Positions 44,508-53,397 of a stretch of DNA of 64,000 nucleotides are shown here, piece by piece (the first letter of the stretch is position 1; the number at the start of each line of letters is the position of its first letter). This stretch comes from CBDBBY01 sp965203795 (GTDB lineage Bacteria; Pseudomonadota; Alphaproteobacteria; Rhodobacterales; Rhodobacteraceae): assembly GCA_965203795.1 (NCBI GenBank), contig OZ241915.1, positions 2,852,001-2,916,000 on the forward strand. The letters are read 5' to 3'. The notes under the pieces are model-generated. The model was given only the letters and a program-made list of their open reading frames with translations, did no database searches and was not told where the DNA came from. Position numbers and translations under genes: made by a program.

Positions 44508-45794
44508 TCAAAGGGCATCGACGACGCGGTACCAAGCCATGGCCATGGCCACCGCGATGTTCTTCATGCCGCGGGTGCCGGGCACCGCCATGGCCTTGAG
44601 CCGCGCCATGGCGTCGAACTGAGCGCCGTTGCCCAGTATCTTCTGCGCCACCATCGCGCCGCCCTTGCTGGCCAGCGCCACGCCCAGGCCGGAATAGCCG
44701 TGCGCGAAGTGGACCCGGTCCTGCAGCACGCCGAAATGCGGCATCTGGCTGACGGTGATGCCCAATGTGCCGGACCAGAAGTTTTCGAACTTCACGTCCG
44801 ACAGCTGCGGGAAGACGCGCAGAAAGCCCTTCCGCACGCGGCGCGCGATCCCGGGCGGATCATAGAGCTTCGTCGAGGCCGCGCCGCCGAACAGCAGCCG
44901 CCCGTCCGGCGACAGGCGGTAATAGTTCATGTGATAGCGCGTGTCGGAAACCGCGTGATTGCCGGGAAGCAACGCCTTGGCGCGTTCGCCCAGGGGTTCG
45001 GTCGCGACAAGAAAATCGTTGGCCGGAATCAGGCGGCGCGACAGGTAGGGTTCCAGTTCGCCGATATAGCCGTTCCCGGCCAGCACTGCCTTGTCGGCCA
45101 CAACTTCGCCGCCCGCCGTGCGCACATGCACCTTGCCGCCGTTGACGCCATAGCTTTCCGCGGCGCTGAATTCGTGGATCTGCGCCCCGTGCCGAGCCGC
45201 GGCCGCCCCGACGCCGAGCGCCAGTTTCAGCGGGTGCAAGTGCCCCGCGCCGCGGTCGCTGGCGCCGCCGTGATAGACATCGGATTGCACGAATTCGGCG
45301 CAGCGGGCCTTGCCGAATATCTCAAAGCCGGAATAGTTGTAGTGCTTGGCTAGATACTCCGCCTGCTCCTCAACCTCGGACACCAACCGCTTGCTGTGGG
45401 CCAACAGCAGCCGCCCCGGTCGCCAATCCGCGTCGATTCCATGCGCCTCGCAGATGCCGCGCACGTAATCCTTGGCCTCCAGCGCGATGTCCCACAGCTC
45501 GCGGGCCATTCCGGCGCCGTATTTCCGTTCGATCCAAGGCTGGGTGCGGTGCAGGCCCGTGCAGAGCTGCCCGCCGTTGGACCCCGAGGCCCCGCCCCCC
45601 AGCCGCAGTTTTTCCAGCACGATCACCGAGGCTCCGGCGCGCGCCAGTTCCAGCGCCGCGTTCAAACCGGTATAGCCGCCGCCGATCACGCAGATGTCGG
45701 CTTCGTGCCGGCCCTGCAGCGCGGGATAATCCGCACGGTCCACCGTGGCCTCGTACCACGAATGATCCATCTGGTTTTCGTGCGTCGTGACCAT
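44508..45794 (-). CDS. FAD-dependent amine oxidoreductase (PuuB-like)
   Basis: 428 residues of the D-amino-acid-oxidase fold. The dinucleotide motif DICVIGGGYTGLNAALELARAG is at residue 30, and the YSGLGVALASKGG region near 370 closes the FAD site. HYNYSGFEIF and RYHMNYYRLSPDGRLLFGG resemble gamma-glutamylputrescine oxidases. It would oxidise a secondary or primary amine to an imine/aldehyde with O2. It is last of a minus-strand operon behind a cupin and an aldehyde dehydrogenase that would take the aldehyde further. Confidence 0.88.
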   Translation of the reverse strand: MVTTHENQMDHSWYEATVDRADYPALQGRHEADICVIGGGYTGLNAALELARAGASVIVLEKLRLGGGASGSNGGQLCTGLHRTQPWIERKYGAGMARELWDIALEAKDYVRGICEAHGIDADWRPGRLLLAHSKRLVSEVEEQAEYLAKHYNYSGFEIFGKARCAEFVQSDVYHGGASDRGAGHLHPLKLALGVGAAAARHGAQIHEFSAAESYGVNGGKVHVRTAGGEVVADKAVLAGNGYIGELEPYLSRRLIPANDFLVATEPLGERAKALLPGNHAVSDTRYHMNYYRLSPDGRLLFGGAASTKLYDPPGIARRVRKGFLRVFPQLSDVKFENFWSGTLGITVSQMPHFGVLQDRVHFAHGYSGLGVALASKGGAMVAQKILGNGAQFDAMARLKAMAVPGTRGMKNIAVAMAMAWYRVVDAL

Positions 45795-46162
45795 CAGAAG
45801 GTCACGAAGTATTTCACCAGATTGCCGCGCACCTCGTAAGTGCCGGAAAAGCCTTGGCGCATGATGAAGGCGTCGCCGGTATTGATGTGCTCGCGATTGC
45901 CTTCGCGGTCGGTCAGGATGATCTCGCCGCCGCCCAGAATGCAGAATTCATTGACCGGAAAGCTCTTGACGTCTTCGACGCAGTCGGTGCAGGTCCAGAT
46001 GCCGATTTCATTGTCGGCGCCTTTGGTCTCCTCGAAAATCCCTTTGGTTTCCTGAGGCTTGGCGTCGGAAATCACATCCGCCGGGTCGATCAGGCTGCAG
46101 GGCTGCATGCCGCCTTCGGGACCTGCGGCAGTGACACGGGTGATTTTGGCAATGGATGACAT
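45794..46162 (-). CDS. Cupin domain-containing protein
   Basis: 122 residues from the ATG at 46162, which overlaps the aldehyde dehydrogenase stop by one base. A single small beta-barrel: IGIWTCTDCVEDVKSFPVNEFCILGGGEIILTD, then INTGDAFIMRQGFSGTYEV. It looks like the cupin_3 (DUF861) group related to ureidoglycine aminohydrolase. The classic His triad is not obvious, and Cys residues occur instead. Role probably auxiliary in amine catabolism; its stop overlaps the FAD oxidase start. Confidence 0.8.
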   Translation of the reverse strand: MSSIAKITRVTAAGPEGGMQPCSLIDPADVISDAKPQETKGIFEETKGADNEIGIWTCTDCVEDVKSFPVNEFCILGGGEIILTDREGNREHINTGDAFIMRQGFSGTYEVRGNLVKYFVTF

Positions 46163-47673
46163 CACTGTTCTCCGTAGTTGATCCAGACTGATTTGGTTTC
46201 AAGATAGGCTGCCAGATTCTCGGGGCCGTTTTCGCGCCCGAAGCCGGAATGCTTGAACCCGCCGAACGGGATCGGCGCGTCGACCAGATTGTGTGTGTTC
46301 ACCCAGACGGTGCCCGCGTCGATCTCCGGGATCAGCCGGTGGGCCGTGCGCAGGTTCCGCGTCCAGATCGAGGCGGCGAGGCCGAATTCGGTGGCGTTGG
46401 CGGCCTTGATCGCCGCGGCCTCGTCTTCGAAGGGCTGGGCGCTGAGAACCGGGCCGAAAATCTCCTCGCGCATGATGGCCATGTCGGCGGCGGCATTCGA
46501 AAACACCGTCGGGCGCACGAAATACCCTGTGTCGCCTTCGCGCGCGCCGCCGCAGACCAGTTCCGCCCCCTCTTCGCGGCCCTTGTCGAGATAGGACAGC
46601 ACCTTGGCCATGTGATCCTCGGACACCAGCGGACCCAATTCGCAAGAGGGGTCGAGCCCCGGCGCCAGCACCATCTTGTCGGCGATGGCGGCCACATCGG
46701 CGATCAGGCGGTCGTAGATATCCTTGTGCGCGAACAGGCGCGACCCGGCGACGCAATTCTGGCCGGTGTTGAAGAATATCGCATCGGCCACGCCTTTGGC
46801 TGCCTGTTCCAGATCGGCGTCCGGCATCACGATGACGGGCGATTTGCCGCCCAGCTCCAGCGTCACGCGGGTCACGTTGTCCATCGCCGCGCGGCCGATG
46901 GATTTGCCGGTGGGCACCGAGCCGGTGAACGTCACCTTGTCCACGCGCGGGTCCGACACCAGCGCCGCGCCCACGGTGCCGCCCAGCCCGGTCACGATGT
47001 TGACCACGCCTGCGGGCACGCCCGCCTCAAGGCAGAGTTCGATCAGGCGGATCGCGGAGAGCGGCGTATTTTCAGCCGGTTTCAGAACCGCGGAACAGCC
47101 TGCCGCCAGCGGGGCCATGATCTTCCACGCCGACATGACCAGCGGGAAATTCCAAGGGATGATGCCGACCACAACGCCTACCGGCTGTTCCACCGTATAG
47201 GTGAACAAATCGCCGGGAATCGAGGTGCGGGTGGTCCGACCGTCGAGCCGCGTGCAGAACCCGGCCATGTAGCGGGTGTAGCGGGACACTTCCGGCACGT
47301 CGATGATTCTGGTCCATGCAAGCGGCTTGCCGACATCAATGCTTTCCAGCACGCACAGCTCATCAAAATGCGCGTCCACCAGATCGGCCAGCCGCAGCAG
47401 GATCCTCTCGCGCTCGCCGGGCAGCATGCCGCGCCAGCGCTTGTCGTCGAAGGCGGCGCGGGCGGCGGCAACGGCGGCCTCGGCGTCTCCGACCGCGGCG
47501 GAAGGAACCGAACACATCACCTGACCCGAAGCAGGCTCGTACACATCCAGGCGCGCTCCGCCGGATGCGTCGCGCCATTCGCCGCCGATCAGATTTTTGT
47601 GGGACCGCGTCGCGAATTCGCGCACCGTCTCCGGGATGCACGGGGTGTTCAGATAGTCCGCAAGATCGAGCAT
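46162..47673 (-). CDS. Aldehyde dehydrogenase
   Basis: 503 residues from the ATG at 47673, preferred over 47697 because of a caggagag ribosome site. VTLELGGKSPVIV holds the general-base Glu, and FFNTGQNCVAGSRLF the catalytic Cys. WNFPLVMSAWKIMAPLAAG and IPFGGFKHSGFGRENG complete the fold. Probably oxidises the aldehyde made by the PuuB-like oxidase. First gene of the operon, divergent from the LysR regulator. Confidence 0.93.
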   Translation of the reverse strand: MLDLADYLNTPCIPETVREFATRSHKNLIGGEWRDASGGARLDVYEPASGQVMCSVPSAAVGDAEAAVAAARAAFDDKRWRGMLPGERERILLRLADLVDAHFDELCVLESIDVGKPLAWTRIIDVPEVSRYTRYMAGFCTRLDGRTTRTSIPGDLFTYTVEQPVGVVVGIIPWNFPLVMSAWKIMAPLAAGCSAVLKPAENTPLSAIRLIELCLEAGVPAGVVNIVTGLGGTVGAALVSDPRVDKVTFTGSVPTGKSIGRAAMDNVTRVTLELGGKSPVIVMPDADLEQAAKGVADAIFFNTGQNCVAGSRLFAHKDIYDRLIADVAAIADKMVLAPGLDPSCELGPLVSEDHMAKVLSYLDKGREEGAELVCGGAREGDTGYFVRPTVFSNAAADMAIMREEIFGPVLSAQPFEDEAAAIKAANATEFGLAASIWTRNLRTAHRLIPEIDAGTVWVNTHNLVDAPIPFGGFKHSGFGRENGPENLAAYLETKSVWINYGEQ

Positions 47674-47774
47674 GCCGCTCTCCTGATCCCTTGCCATGCT
47701 TCAGCGGAAAGACGCGGGACGCGCCGCCTCCGCGGATGGGCTTAGACGTCGCACGGAGTTTCGAACAGTTCACA

Positions 47775-47805
47775 TTGACAATACAGCCCAAATTCCCGAA
47801 GTATT
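47775..47805. promoter_or_regulatory. Intergenic control region of the LysR-regulated operon
   Basis: The 142-base divergent region has ttgaca at 47775-47780 and an aatac-N16-gtatt inverted repeat at 47780-47805, reading toward lysR. A second small palindrome gaacagttc is at 47763-47771. These are plausible LysR binding sites, though the consensus for this regulator is unknown. Confidence 0.4.
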
Positions 47806-47839
47806 CTTTCGATTTCTTCTATGTATCAGAGGCAGCTGA

Positions 47840-48757
47840 ATGCTTCGAAATCTGTCCGGCGCAGACATGCGCGCGCTCAAGGTTTTCCAGACGGTCGCCG
47901 AGGTCGGCGGATTTACGGCCGCGCAACAGATACTCAACGTGTCACAGCCCACGATTTCCACCCATATCATAAATCTCGAGACCCGGCTGGGATTCAAGCT
48001 GTGCGATCGGGGCCGCTCCGGTTTCAAACTTACCGAACGCGGGCAGAGCACGTTGCGTCAATTTGCGCATTTGAGCGACCAGATAAACTTGTTCTGCCAG
48101 GAGATGGGCGATCTTGCGGCGCGGCTGGTAGGCGAGTTGCGGCTGGGGATGATCGACAATGTGATTAATAACGAAAACTGCCGGATCAGCGATGCCATTG
48201 GCCGGTTTCGCGGCCGCAACCAAGATGTGCGGTTGCGCATCAATGTCGGCGGCTACCGGCGTCTTGAGCGTTATCTTCTCGAAAACCGCATTGACGTCGC
48301 CATCGCGATTTTTCCGTTACGGCTCAAGACCATAAGCTACGTCGATATCTTTACCGAAGAACAGTCGATTTATTGCGGCAGGGCGCATCCGTTCTTCGGT
48401 CTGAAGGGCGACGACATCTCGGACGAAAGCCTGCAGAACGTAGATTGGGTGGATACCGGCTATATCGCCGAGCAAGCTCGGAAATACGTCCCGCCGTCCC
48501 GTCTTTCCACGGCGACTGCCCCTAATCAGGAAGCCGTGGCGCAGTTTCTTCTGTCAGGATGTCACGTCGGCTATCTTCCGGTCGATTACGCTCAGCAGTG
48601 GGTGGATACCGGCGCGCTGTGGAAGCTGGAGAAACCGGGCTTCAACTACACGGCGACATTCTCGGTTGCCCATTTGGGCTCGAAACGCAGCAACCGCATG
48701 TTGCAGGCGTTTCTTGAGGACCTGCTGGAGGTCCACCAGATCCCCGCGTCGGGATAG
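47840..48757 (+). CDS. LysR family transcriptional regulator
   Basis: 305 residues. N-terminal winged helix: MRALKVFQTVAEVGGFTAAQQILNVSQPTISTHI, followed by linker helix and a type-2 periplasmic-binding effector domain (residues 90-300, with QEAVAQFLLSGCHVGYLP). Divergent from the aldehyde dehydrogenase-cupin-oxidase operon, so likely its activator. The effector is probably the imported amine or an intermediate. Confidence 0.93.
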   Translation: MLRNLSGADMRALKVFQTVAEVGGFTAAQQILNVSQPTISTHIINLETRLGFKLCDRGRSGFKLTERGQSTLRQFAHLSDQINLFCQEMGDLAARLVGELRLGMIDNVINNENCRISDAIGRFRGRNQDVRLRINVGGYRRLERYLLENRIDVAIAIFPLRLKTISYVDIFTEEQSIYCGRAHPFFGLKGDDISDESLQNVDWVDTGYIAEQARKYVPPSRLSTATAPNQEAVAQFLLSGCHVGYLPVDYAQQWVDTGALWKLEKPGFNYTATFSVAHLGSKRSNRMLQAFLEDLLEVHQIPASG

Positions 48758-48834
48758 CTGAAGCGAAGGGCGGCATGAGCCTGCTCCGACATAATCCTGG
48801 GGATTGCATGTTTCGCCATGCGGCAATCTTCCGC

Positions 48835-48859
48835 GCGGCACGGAGATGCTCCGTGCCGC
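48835..48859 (+). terminator. Strong hairpin downstream of lysR
   Basis: Perfect 11-bp arms (gcggcacggag and complement) with a 3-base loop, 78 bases after the LysR stop. No T tract follows on either strand, so termination is inferred only from stem strength. Confidence 0.5.
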
Positions 48860-48897
48860 CGGCCCTCTTGCCGTAGGCTTCGCAAACCGGGCGGCGA

Positions 48898-49059
48898 TCA
48901 GGCTTCCGCGCTCGCCTCGTCGGGGAACATGTCGAACAGCTCCGCCAGCGAAAGGCCTTTGCTAAACGATTTTTCCGGCGCTTTCATGGCATGCCCTATC
49001 AATTCGGCGATTCGAAATATCCAATCTTCCACATGCTTAGCCAAATATTCAATCCCCAT
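48898..49059 (-). pseudogene. IS1595-like transposase N-terminal fragment
   Basis: From the Met at 48987 the frame reads KAPEKSFSKGLSLAELFDMFPD and stops at 48898. This resembles the N-terminus of IS1595 transposases, where ISLxELFDxFPDE precedes the zinc ribbon. Beyond the stop only scattered Cys pairs are visible, so the rest has decayed. The frame upstream to 49059 adds an AT-richer segment. Remaining parts of 48758-49298 hold no gene. Confidence 0.5.
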
Positions 49060-49298
49060 TGACGGGCTTTATTGATCCGCAAGTTCCAGCCCGTGCTGAT
49101 ACGGATTTGCCGCCGAGAGTTGCGGATTCAATTGCATGCGCAACAAGCGCGGCGGATAAATCCCGGCCATAATTTGCAAAGAAATTTCGCACCCGTGCCG
49201 ACGGAGCTTCCTGCCGCGCAATCCGGATGCCGGCACTTGATTGGATATTTGCTGATTTCGGTGTACGGGTTGGCAAGCGGTGCGCATAATTCGGGGGT

Positions 49299-50120
49299 AT
49301 GCAAATGTACTTCAAGGGGGCATGGCAGCGCGCGTTCGGCACGTTCCCTCTGAAAGGCGGCGAACTGCATGAAGCGTTGAAGACTGCCGTCGAGAAGATC
49401 GGCTACAGGGCAATCGACACTGCGCAGATGTACGGGAACGAAGCCGAGATCGGCGAGGCGCTCGCGTCGTTGGACGTTCCGAGGGACGAGTTGCTCGTAA
49501 CCACGAAGGTCCAGCCCGCAAACTTCGCTCCGGACAAATTCATGCCTTCGGTCGAAGAGAGCCTGAAGAAGCTCCGGCTCGACCAGGTGGATGTGCTTCT
49601 GCTCCATTGGCCGCCCCCCGGCGGCGAAGTGCGCCCGTCGCTCGAATTGCTTGCGCAGGCTCGGGAGGCGGGTCTTGCGCGGAGCGTCGGCGTGTCGAAT
49701 TACACGTCGCGGATGATGCGGACCGCAATCCGGACGATCAACGGCCCGATCGTGACCAACCAGGTCGAGTTCCATCCTCTTCTGAATCAGGACGTTCTGC
49801 TGGGTGCCGCAACCGAAACCGGCATCCCGCTCTCGTCCTATTGCTCCGTTGCGCGGGGGGAAGTGTTCAAGCATCCGGAGTTCGCCGAAATCGGCAAGGC
49901 CTATAACAAGTCTGCGGCGCAGGTCGTGCTTCGCTGGATTCTTCAGAAGGGCGTTTCGATCAACACGATGTCGACAAAAGAGGCCAACATGCGGGCGAAT
50001 TTCGACGTCATGGACTTCACGCTGTCATCCATCGACATGGCGCGGGTCGACGCCATCACATCGACCGGCTACCGCATCGTGACCAAGAGCATCGTTCCGT
50101 GGGCGCCCGATTGGGATTGA
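49299..50120 (+). CDS. Aldo/keto reductase (AKR5-type, 2,5-diketogluconate reductase-like)
   Basis: 273 residues. Catalytic set: Asp-Tyr in AIDTAQMYGNE, Lys in VTTKVQPAN, His in VLLLHWPPP. GVSNYTSRMM and VTNQVEFHPLLNQ follow as in the family, and the C-terminal cofactor region is SINTMSTKEANMRAN. NADPH-dependent reduction of carbonyls is expected. The start at 49299 has a ggggg ribosome-like site, and a second in-frame ATG is 6 bases later. Stands alone between an IS fragment and the convergent GMC gene. Confidence 0.9.
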   Translation: MQMYFKGAWQRAFGTFPLKGGELHEALKTAVEKIGYRAIDTAQMYGNEAEIGEALASLDVPRDELLVTTKVQPANFAPDKFMPSVEESLKKLRLDQVDVLLLHWPPPGGEVRPSLELLAQAREAGLARSVGVSNYTSRMMRTAIRTINGPIVTNQVEFHPLLNQDVLLGAATETGIPLSSYCSVARGEVFKHPEFAEIGKAYNKSAAQVVLRWILQKGVSINTMSTKEANMRANFDVMDFTLSSIDMARVDAITSTGYRIVTKSIVPWAPDWD

Positions 50121-50177
50121 GGCCGACAGTCTCGGCAACCTCTGCTTTCGAAGGAGCTCTGCCTGCGAGCGCCCCCG

Positions 50178-51779
50178 CTACTTGTTCCCGCGCACGAGGT
50201 CGGAAGCTTTTTCGGCAACCATGATCGACGGGGCGTTGGTGTTCGAACCGACCAGGCTTGGAAAGATCGACGAGTCGCAAATCCGCAGCCCGTCGATCCC
50301 CCTGACTCGGAGTTCGGGGTCGACCACCGACATGGCATCGCTGCCCATCTTGCACGTTCCGTTCGGATGGTAGGACGTGCGCCCGAACTGCCGCGCGTAT
50401 GCTTCGACCTCCGCGTCGGTCCGGACGCTGTCGTCGGGAAAGTGCATTCGCTTGATGAATTTCTGAAGCGCCGGCTGGCTGAAGATCTCGCGGCTGATCT
50501 TCACCCCTTCCGTTGAAACCCTGACATCGTCGGGATCCGCGAGGAAATTCGGGTCGACGACGGCGCTGCCGGCGGGATTGGAGGAGCGCAGCTTGACCGT
50601 TCCCCTGCTCTTGGGCCTGAGCGTGTAGGAGTTGAGCGTGATTCCCGAGCCGGACGGAACGCTCGGAACGCCCTCCTCCGCGCCCGCTCCCGCAAGGAAA
50701 TGGAACTGGAGGTCGGGGATGGGCTTTCCCCGGTCCGCGTACCAGAACGCGCCGCCTTCCACGACGTTCGATGTGGCCGGCCCCGACTTGAGAATCCAGT
50801 ACTCAAGGCCAGCCGCCAGCATCCAAGGCAGCTTCCCGTACTTGTCCAGGCTGTCAGGCCCCTTCAGCTCGGCAACGATGTCGATTCCGAAATGGTCCGA
50901 AAGGTTCTTTCCCACGCCGGGAAGGTCGTGGACCGGCTTGATGCCGTGCTCCTTGAGCTCGTCCGCGGCGCCGATGCCGGACAGCATCATCAGTTTCGGC
51001 GAGCCGATCGCGCCCGATGTCACGATGACTTCCGAATCCGCTCGCACGGTGACCATCGTCGAGCCCTCCGAATAGGTCACGCTTCGCGCGCGGCCGCTCT
51101 CAATGCCGATGGAATGGACGAGGCATCCCGTGTCCACCGCAAGGTTCGGCCTGTCCATGGCGGGCTTCAAATAGGCTGCCGCCGCCGAGCACCGCTGATA
51201 GCCTCGGGTTGTCGTCTGGTAGACGCCCGCGCCCTCCTGCTGCGCGCCGTTGAAATCCGGATTGTACGGCATTCCGTACTGCTGGCATGACTGCACGAAT
51301 GCGAGAGTGATGCGCTGCGGGTCAGGCATGTTTGAGACGCCCAGCGGTCCGTCGGTGCCGTGGTAGTCGCTCGCCAGCACGGAATTGCCCTCGGATCGGA
51401 CGAAGTACTGCCGGATTTCGCTGAAGGACCACCCGGGGCAGCCCTCCTCTTCGGCCCACCGGTCGTAATCGGCGGGATTGCCGCGGGTGAAAATCATCGC
51501 GTTGATCGACGAGCCGCCGCCGATCACCTTGGCTTGCGCATAGGGGATTTCGCGGTTGTTGGCGTGCTTTTGCGGCGCGGTCATGAGCCCCCAGGTGAAG
51601 GGCCCGGCGGTCATTTTGGCGAAGCCGACGGGCATGCGGATCAGCGGGTGGCTGTCCTTGCCGCCCGCTTCCAGCAGTAGCACCGAAGCGTCCTCGACTT
51701 CGCTCAGCCGGCTCGCGAGCACGCAGCCCGCCGACCCGCCTCCGACGATTACATAGTCGTAGCCAGTTCCAGCCATCAC
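50178..51779 (-). CDS. GMC family oxidoreductase (choline dehydrogenase-like)
   Basis: 533 residues. FAD-binding YVIVGGGSAGCVLASRLSE at the N-terminus, the GMC signature IGGGSSINAMIFTRGN, GAIGSPKLMMLSGIG, and a C-terminal YHPNGTCKMG with the catalytic His. Such enzymes oxidise primary alcohols (choline, polyethylene glycol, alkanols) to aldehydes. It follows the aldehyde dehydrogenase with a 4-base overlap, so the pair could convert an alcohol to an acid. No choline transporter or BetI gene is adjacent, so choline is only one option. Confidence 0.9.
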   Translation of the reverse strand: MMAGTGYDYVIVGGGSAGCVLASRLSEVEDASVLLLEAGGKDSHPLIRMPVGFAKMTAGPFTWGLMTAPQKHANNREIPYAQAKVIGGGSSINAMIFTRGNPADYDRWAEEEGCPGWSFSEIRQYFVRSEGNSVLASDYHGTDGPLGVSNMPDPQRITLAFVQSCQQYGMPYNPDFNGAQQEGAGVYQTTTRGYQRCSAAAAYLKPAMDRPNLAVDTGCLVHSIGIESGRARSVTYSEGSTMVTVRADSEVIVTSGAIGSPKLMMLSGIGAADELKEHGIKPVHDLPGVGKNLSDHFGIDIVAELKGPDSLDKYGKLPWMLAAGLEYWILKSGPATSNVVEGGAFWYADRGKPIPDLQFHFLAGAGAEEGVPSVPSGSGITLNSYTLRPKSRGTVKLRSSNPAGSAVVDPNFLADPDDVRVSTEGVKISREIFSQPALQKFIKRMHFPDDSVRTDAEVEAYARQFGRTSYHPNGTCKMGSDAMSVVDPELRVRGIDGLRICDSSIFPSLVGSNTNAPSIMVAEKASDLVRGNK

Positions 51780-53275
51780 GATACCCAGGGTGTCCTTTTG
51801 CCGAATTCGATGTGGACAGACTTGATCTGCGTGTATTCCTCGACGCCGTACTTGCCGGCCTCCCTGCCCCAGCCGGACTGCTTGAAGCCGCCCAGCGGCA
51901 GTTCCGGGCCGCCAGCCAGCGTCGTGTTGACCCAGAAGCGCCCCGCCTGGACCCGCCTGGCAATGCCCATCGCCTTGTCGATGTTCTTGGACCAGACGCT
52001 CGCGGCGAGGCCGTAGACCGTGTCGTTGGCCATCGCCACCGCCTCCTCGTAAGTGTAGAAGGGCATTGCCGCCAAAACCGGACCGAAGATCTCGTCTCTG
52101 GCGATCGACATCCGGTCGCTGACGTTTCCGAACAGTGTCGGGTCCACGTAGCGGCCTCGTCCCAGATCCAAGCTGCCGCCCCCGCAGACGAGCTTCGCCC
52201 CTTCCTCGGTTCCCTTCCGGATGTACGCCATGATCGTATCGAACTGCGCGTCGGTCGTGATCGCGCCGACCTGCGTCGACTCCTCAAGAGGATCGCCCAC
52301 TCTTATGCGCTTCAGCTTGTCCGCGACCATGCGCTCGAATTCGGCCGCCACCGATCGCTCCACGATCAGCCGGCTGCCGGAAACGCAGCATTGGCCGGTG
52401 TTGAAGGCCAGTCCGAAGGCGACGCCGTCCGCGGCATCCTCCAAGTCGGCATCCGCGAAGACGATCTGCGGATTCTTGCCTCCAAGCTCGAGGCCGAGCT
52501 TCTTGAAATTCCCGGCCGCCGCCTTCACGCAGTTCCTGCCGACCGCCGTCGACCCCGTGAAGGAGAGCATGTCGATGTCCATGTGGTCGACCATCTGCTG
52601 GCCGATCGTGCCTCCGGAGCCGGTGACGACGTTGTAGCAGCCGTCGGGCAAGCCGGCGTCCGCCAGGATTTCCCCTAGAATCAGGGTTGTCGCCGAGGTG
52701 GCTTCCGATGGCTTCGCGACGATGGTGCAGCCTGAAGCAAGGATGTAGGGAACCCGTTCGCAAAGGATGAGGAACGGGAAGTTCCATGGCGTGATGATTC
52801 CGACGACGCCGACGGGCTCGCGGGTAACCAGCCCGAACATCCCGTCGCCGAGGTTGTTAAAGGAGTCGCCGTGCAGCGCCCGCGCCTGTCCGGAAGCGTA
52901 TTCGTACATTCCGGCGCAGCCTTGCACCTCGGCGCGCGCCTGGCTGATCGGCTTGCCGTTCTCAAGCGTTTCCCAATAGGCGATCTCTTCCGCACGATCC
53001 CGGATCAAGCCCGCTGCGCGGAGAAGCACGTCCGCACGCTCCGCGCAGTTGATCCGCGACCAGCTTCCGTCCTCAAAGGCCTTCCGTGCCGCTGCGACCG
53101 CCCGGTCCAGATCCGCGCCCGTGCATTTGGGCGTGCGGGTCACCGGAACGTCATGCGCCGGGCTGCACCGCTCATGGACTTCCCTCGCCCCGGCTTCGAT
53201 CCAGCGCCCGGCCACGAGGAATCCGAATTCCCGGGGCGATGCGGGCAGCGACAGCCCTGAACTGTACTTGTCCAT
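51776..53275 (-). CDS. Aldehyde dehydrogenase
   Basis: 499 residues from the ATG at 53275 with an aggagaag ribosome site. VTREPVGVVGIITPWNFPF, LGLELGGKNPQIVF (Glu), FNTGQCCVSGSRL (Cys) and PLGGFKQSGWGRE. Overlaps the GMC gene by four bases, and the two form an alcohol-to-acid oxidation operon. A palindrome at 53332-53353, 57 bases before the start, is a likely operator. Substrate unknown; betaine aldehyde is possible by analogy with BetB-BetA. Confidence 0.92.
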   Translation of the reverse strand: MDKYSSGLSLPASPREFGFLVAGRWIEAGAREVHERCSPAHDVPVTRTPKCTGADLDRAVAAARKAFEDGSWSRINCAERADVLLRAAGLIRDRAEEIAYWETLENGKPISQARAEVQGCAGMYEYASGQARALHGDSFNNLGDGMFGLVTREPVGVVGIITPWNFPFLILCERVPYILASGCTIVAKPSEATSATTLILGEILADAGLPDGCYNVVTGSGGTIGQQMVDHMDIDMLSFTGSTAVGRNCVKAAAGNFKKLGLELGGKNPQIVFADADLEDAADGVAFGLAFNTGQCCVSGSRLIVERSVAAEFERMVADKLKRIRVGDPLEESTQVGAITTDAQFDTIMAYIRKGTEEGAKLVCGGGSLDLGRGRYVDPTLFGNVSDRMSIARDEIFGPVLAAMPFYTYEEAVAMANDTVYGLAASVWSKNIDKAMGIARRVQAGRFWVNTTLAGGPELPLGGFKQSGWGREAGKYGVEEYTQIKSVHIEFGKRTPWVS

Positions 53276-53331
53276 TGCCTTCTCCTTGGCTTCCCGCGAA
53301 AGCGGTGTCCCGCTCCCGCCGCAATTAACCA

Positions 53332-53353
53332 TTTGGTTAATTGGCAATCGACC
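53332..53353. promoter_or_regulatory. Palindromic operator, caattaacc-N4-ggttaattg
   Basis: Perfect 9-bp arms around atttN-type spacer (attt), upstream of the aldehyde dehydrogenase-GMC operon. The core taacc-N4-ggtta matches the operator before the acyl-CoA dehydrogenase at 25175-25190. Geometry fits a TetR-family dimer. Confidence 0.6.
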
Positions 53354-53397
53354 GAATTCGGAATCCGGGGTCAACCGCAAATCGACTTCGCCGCCGC

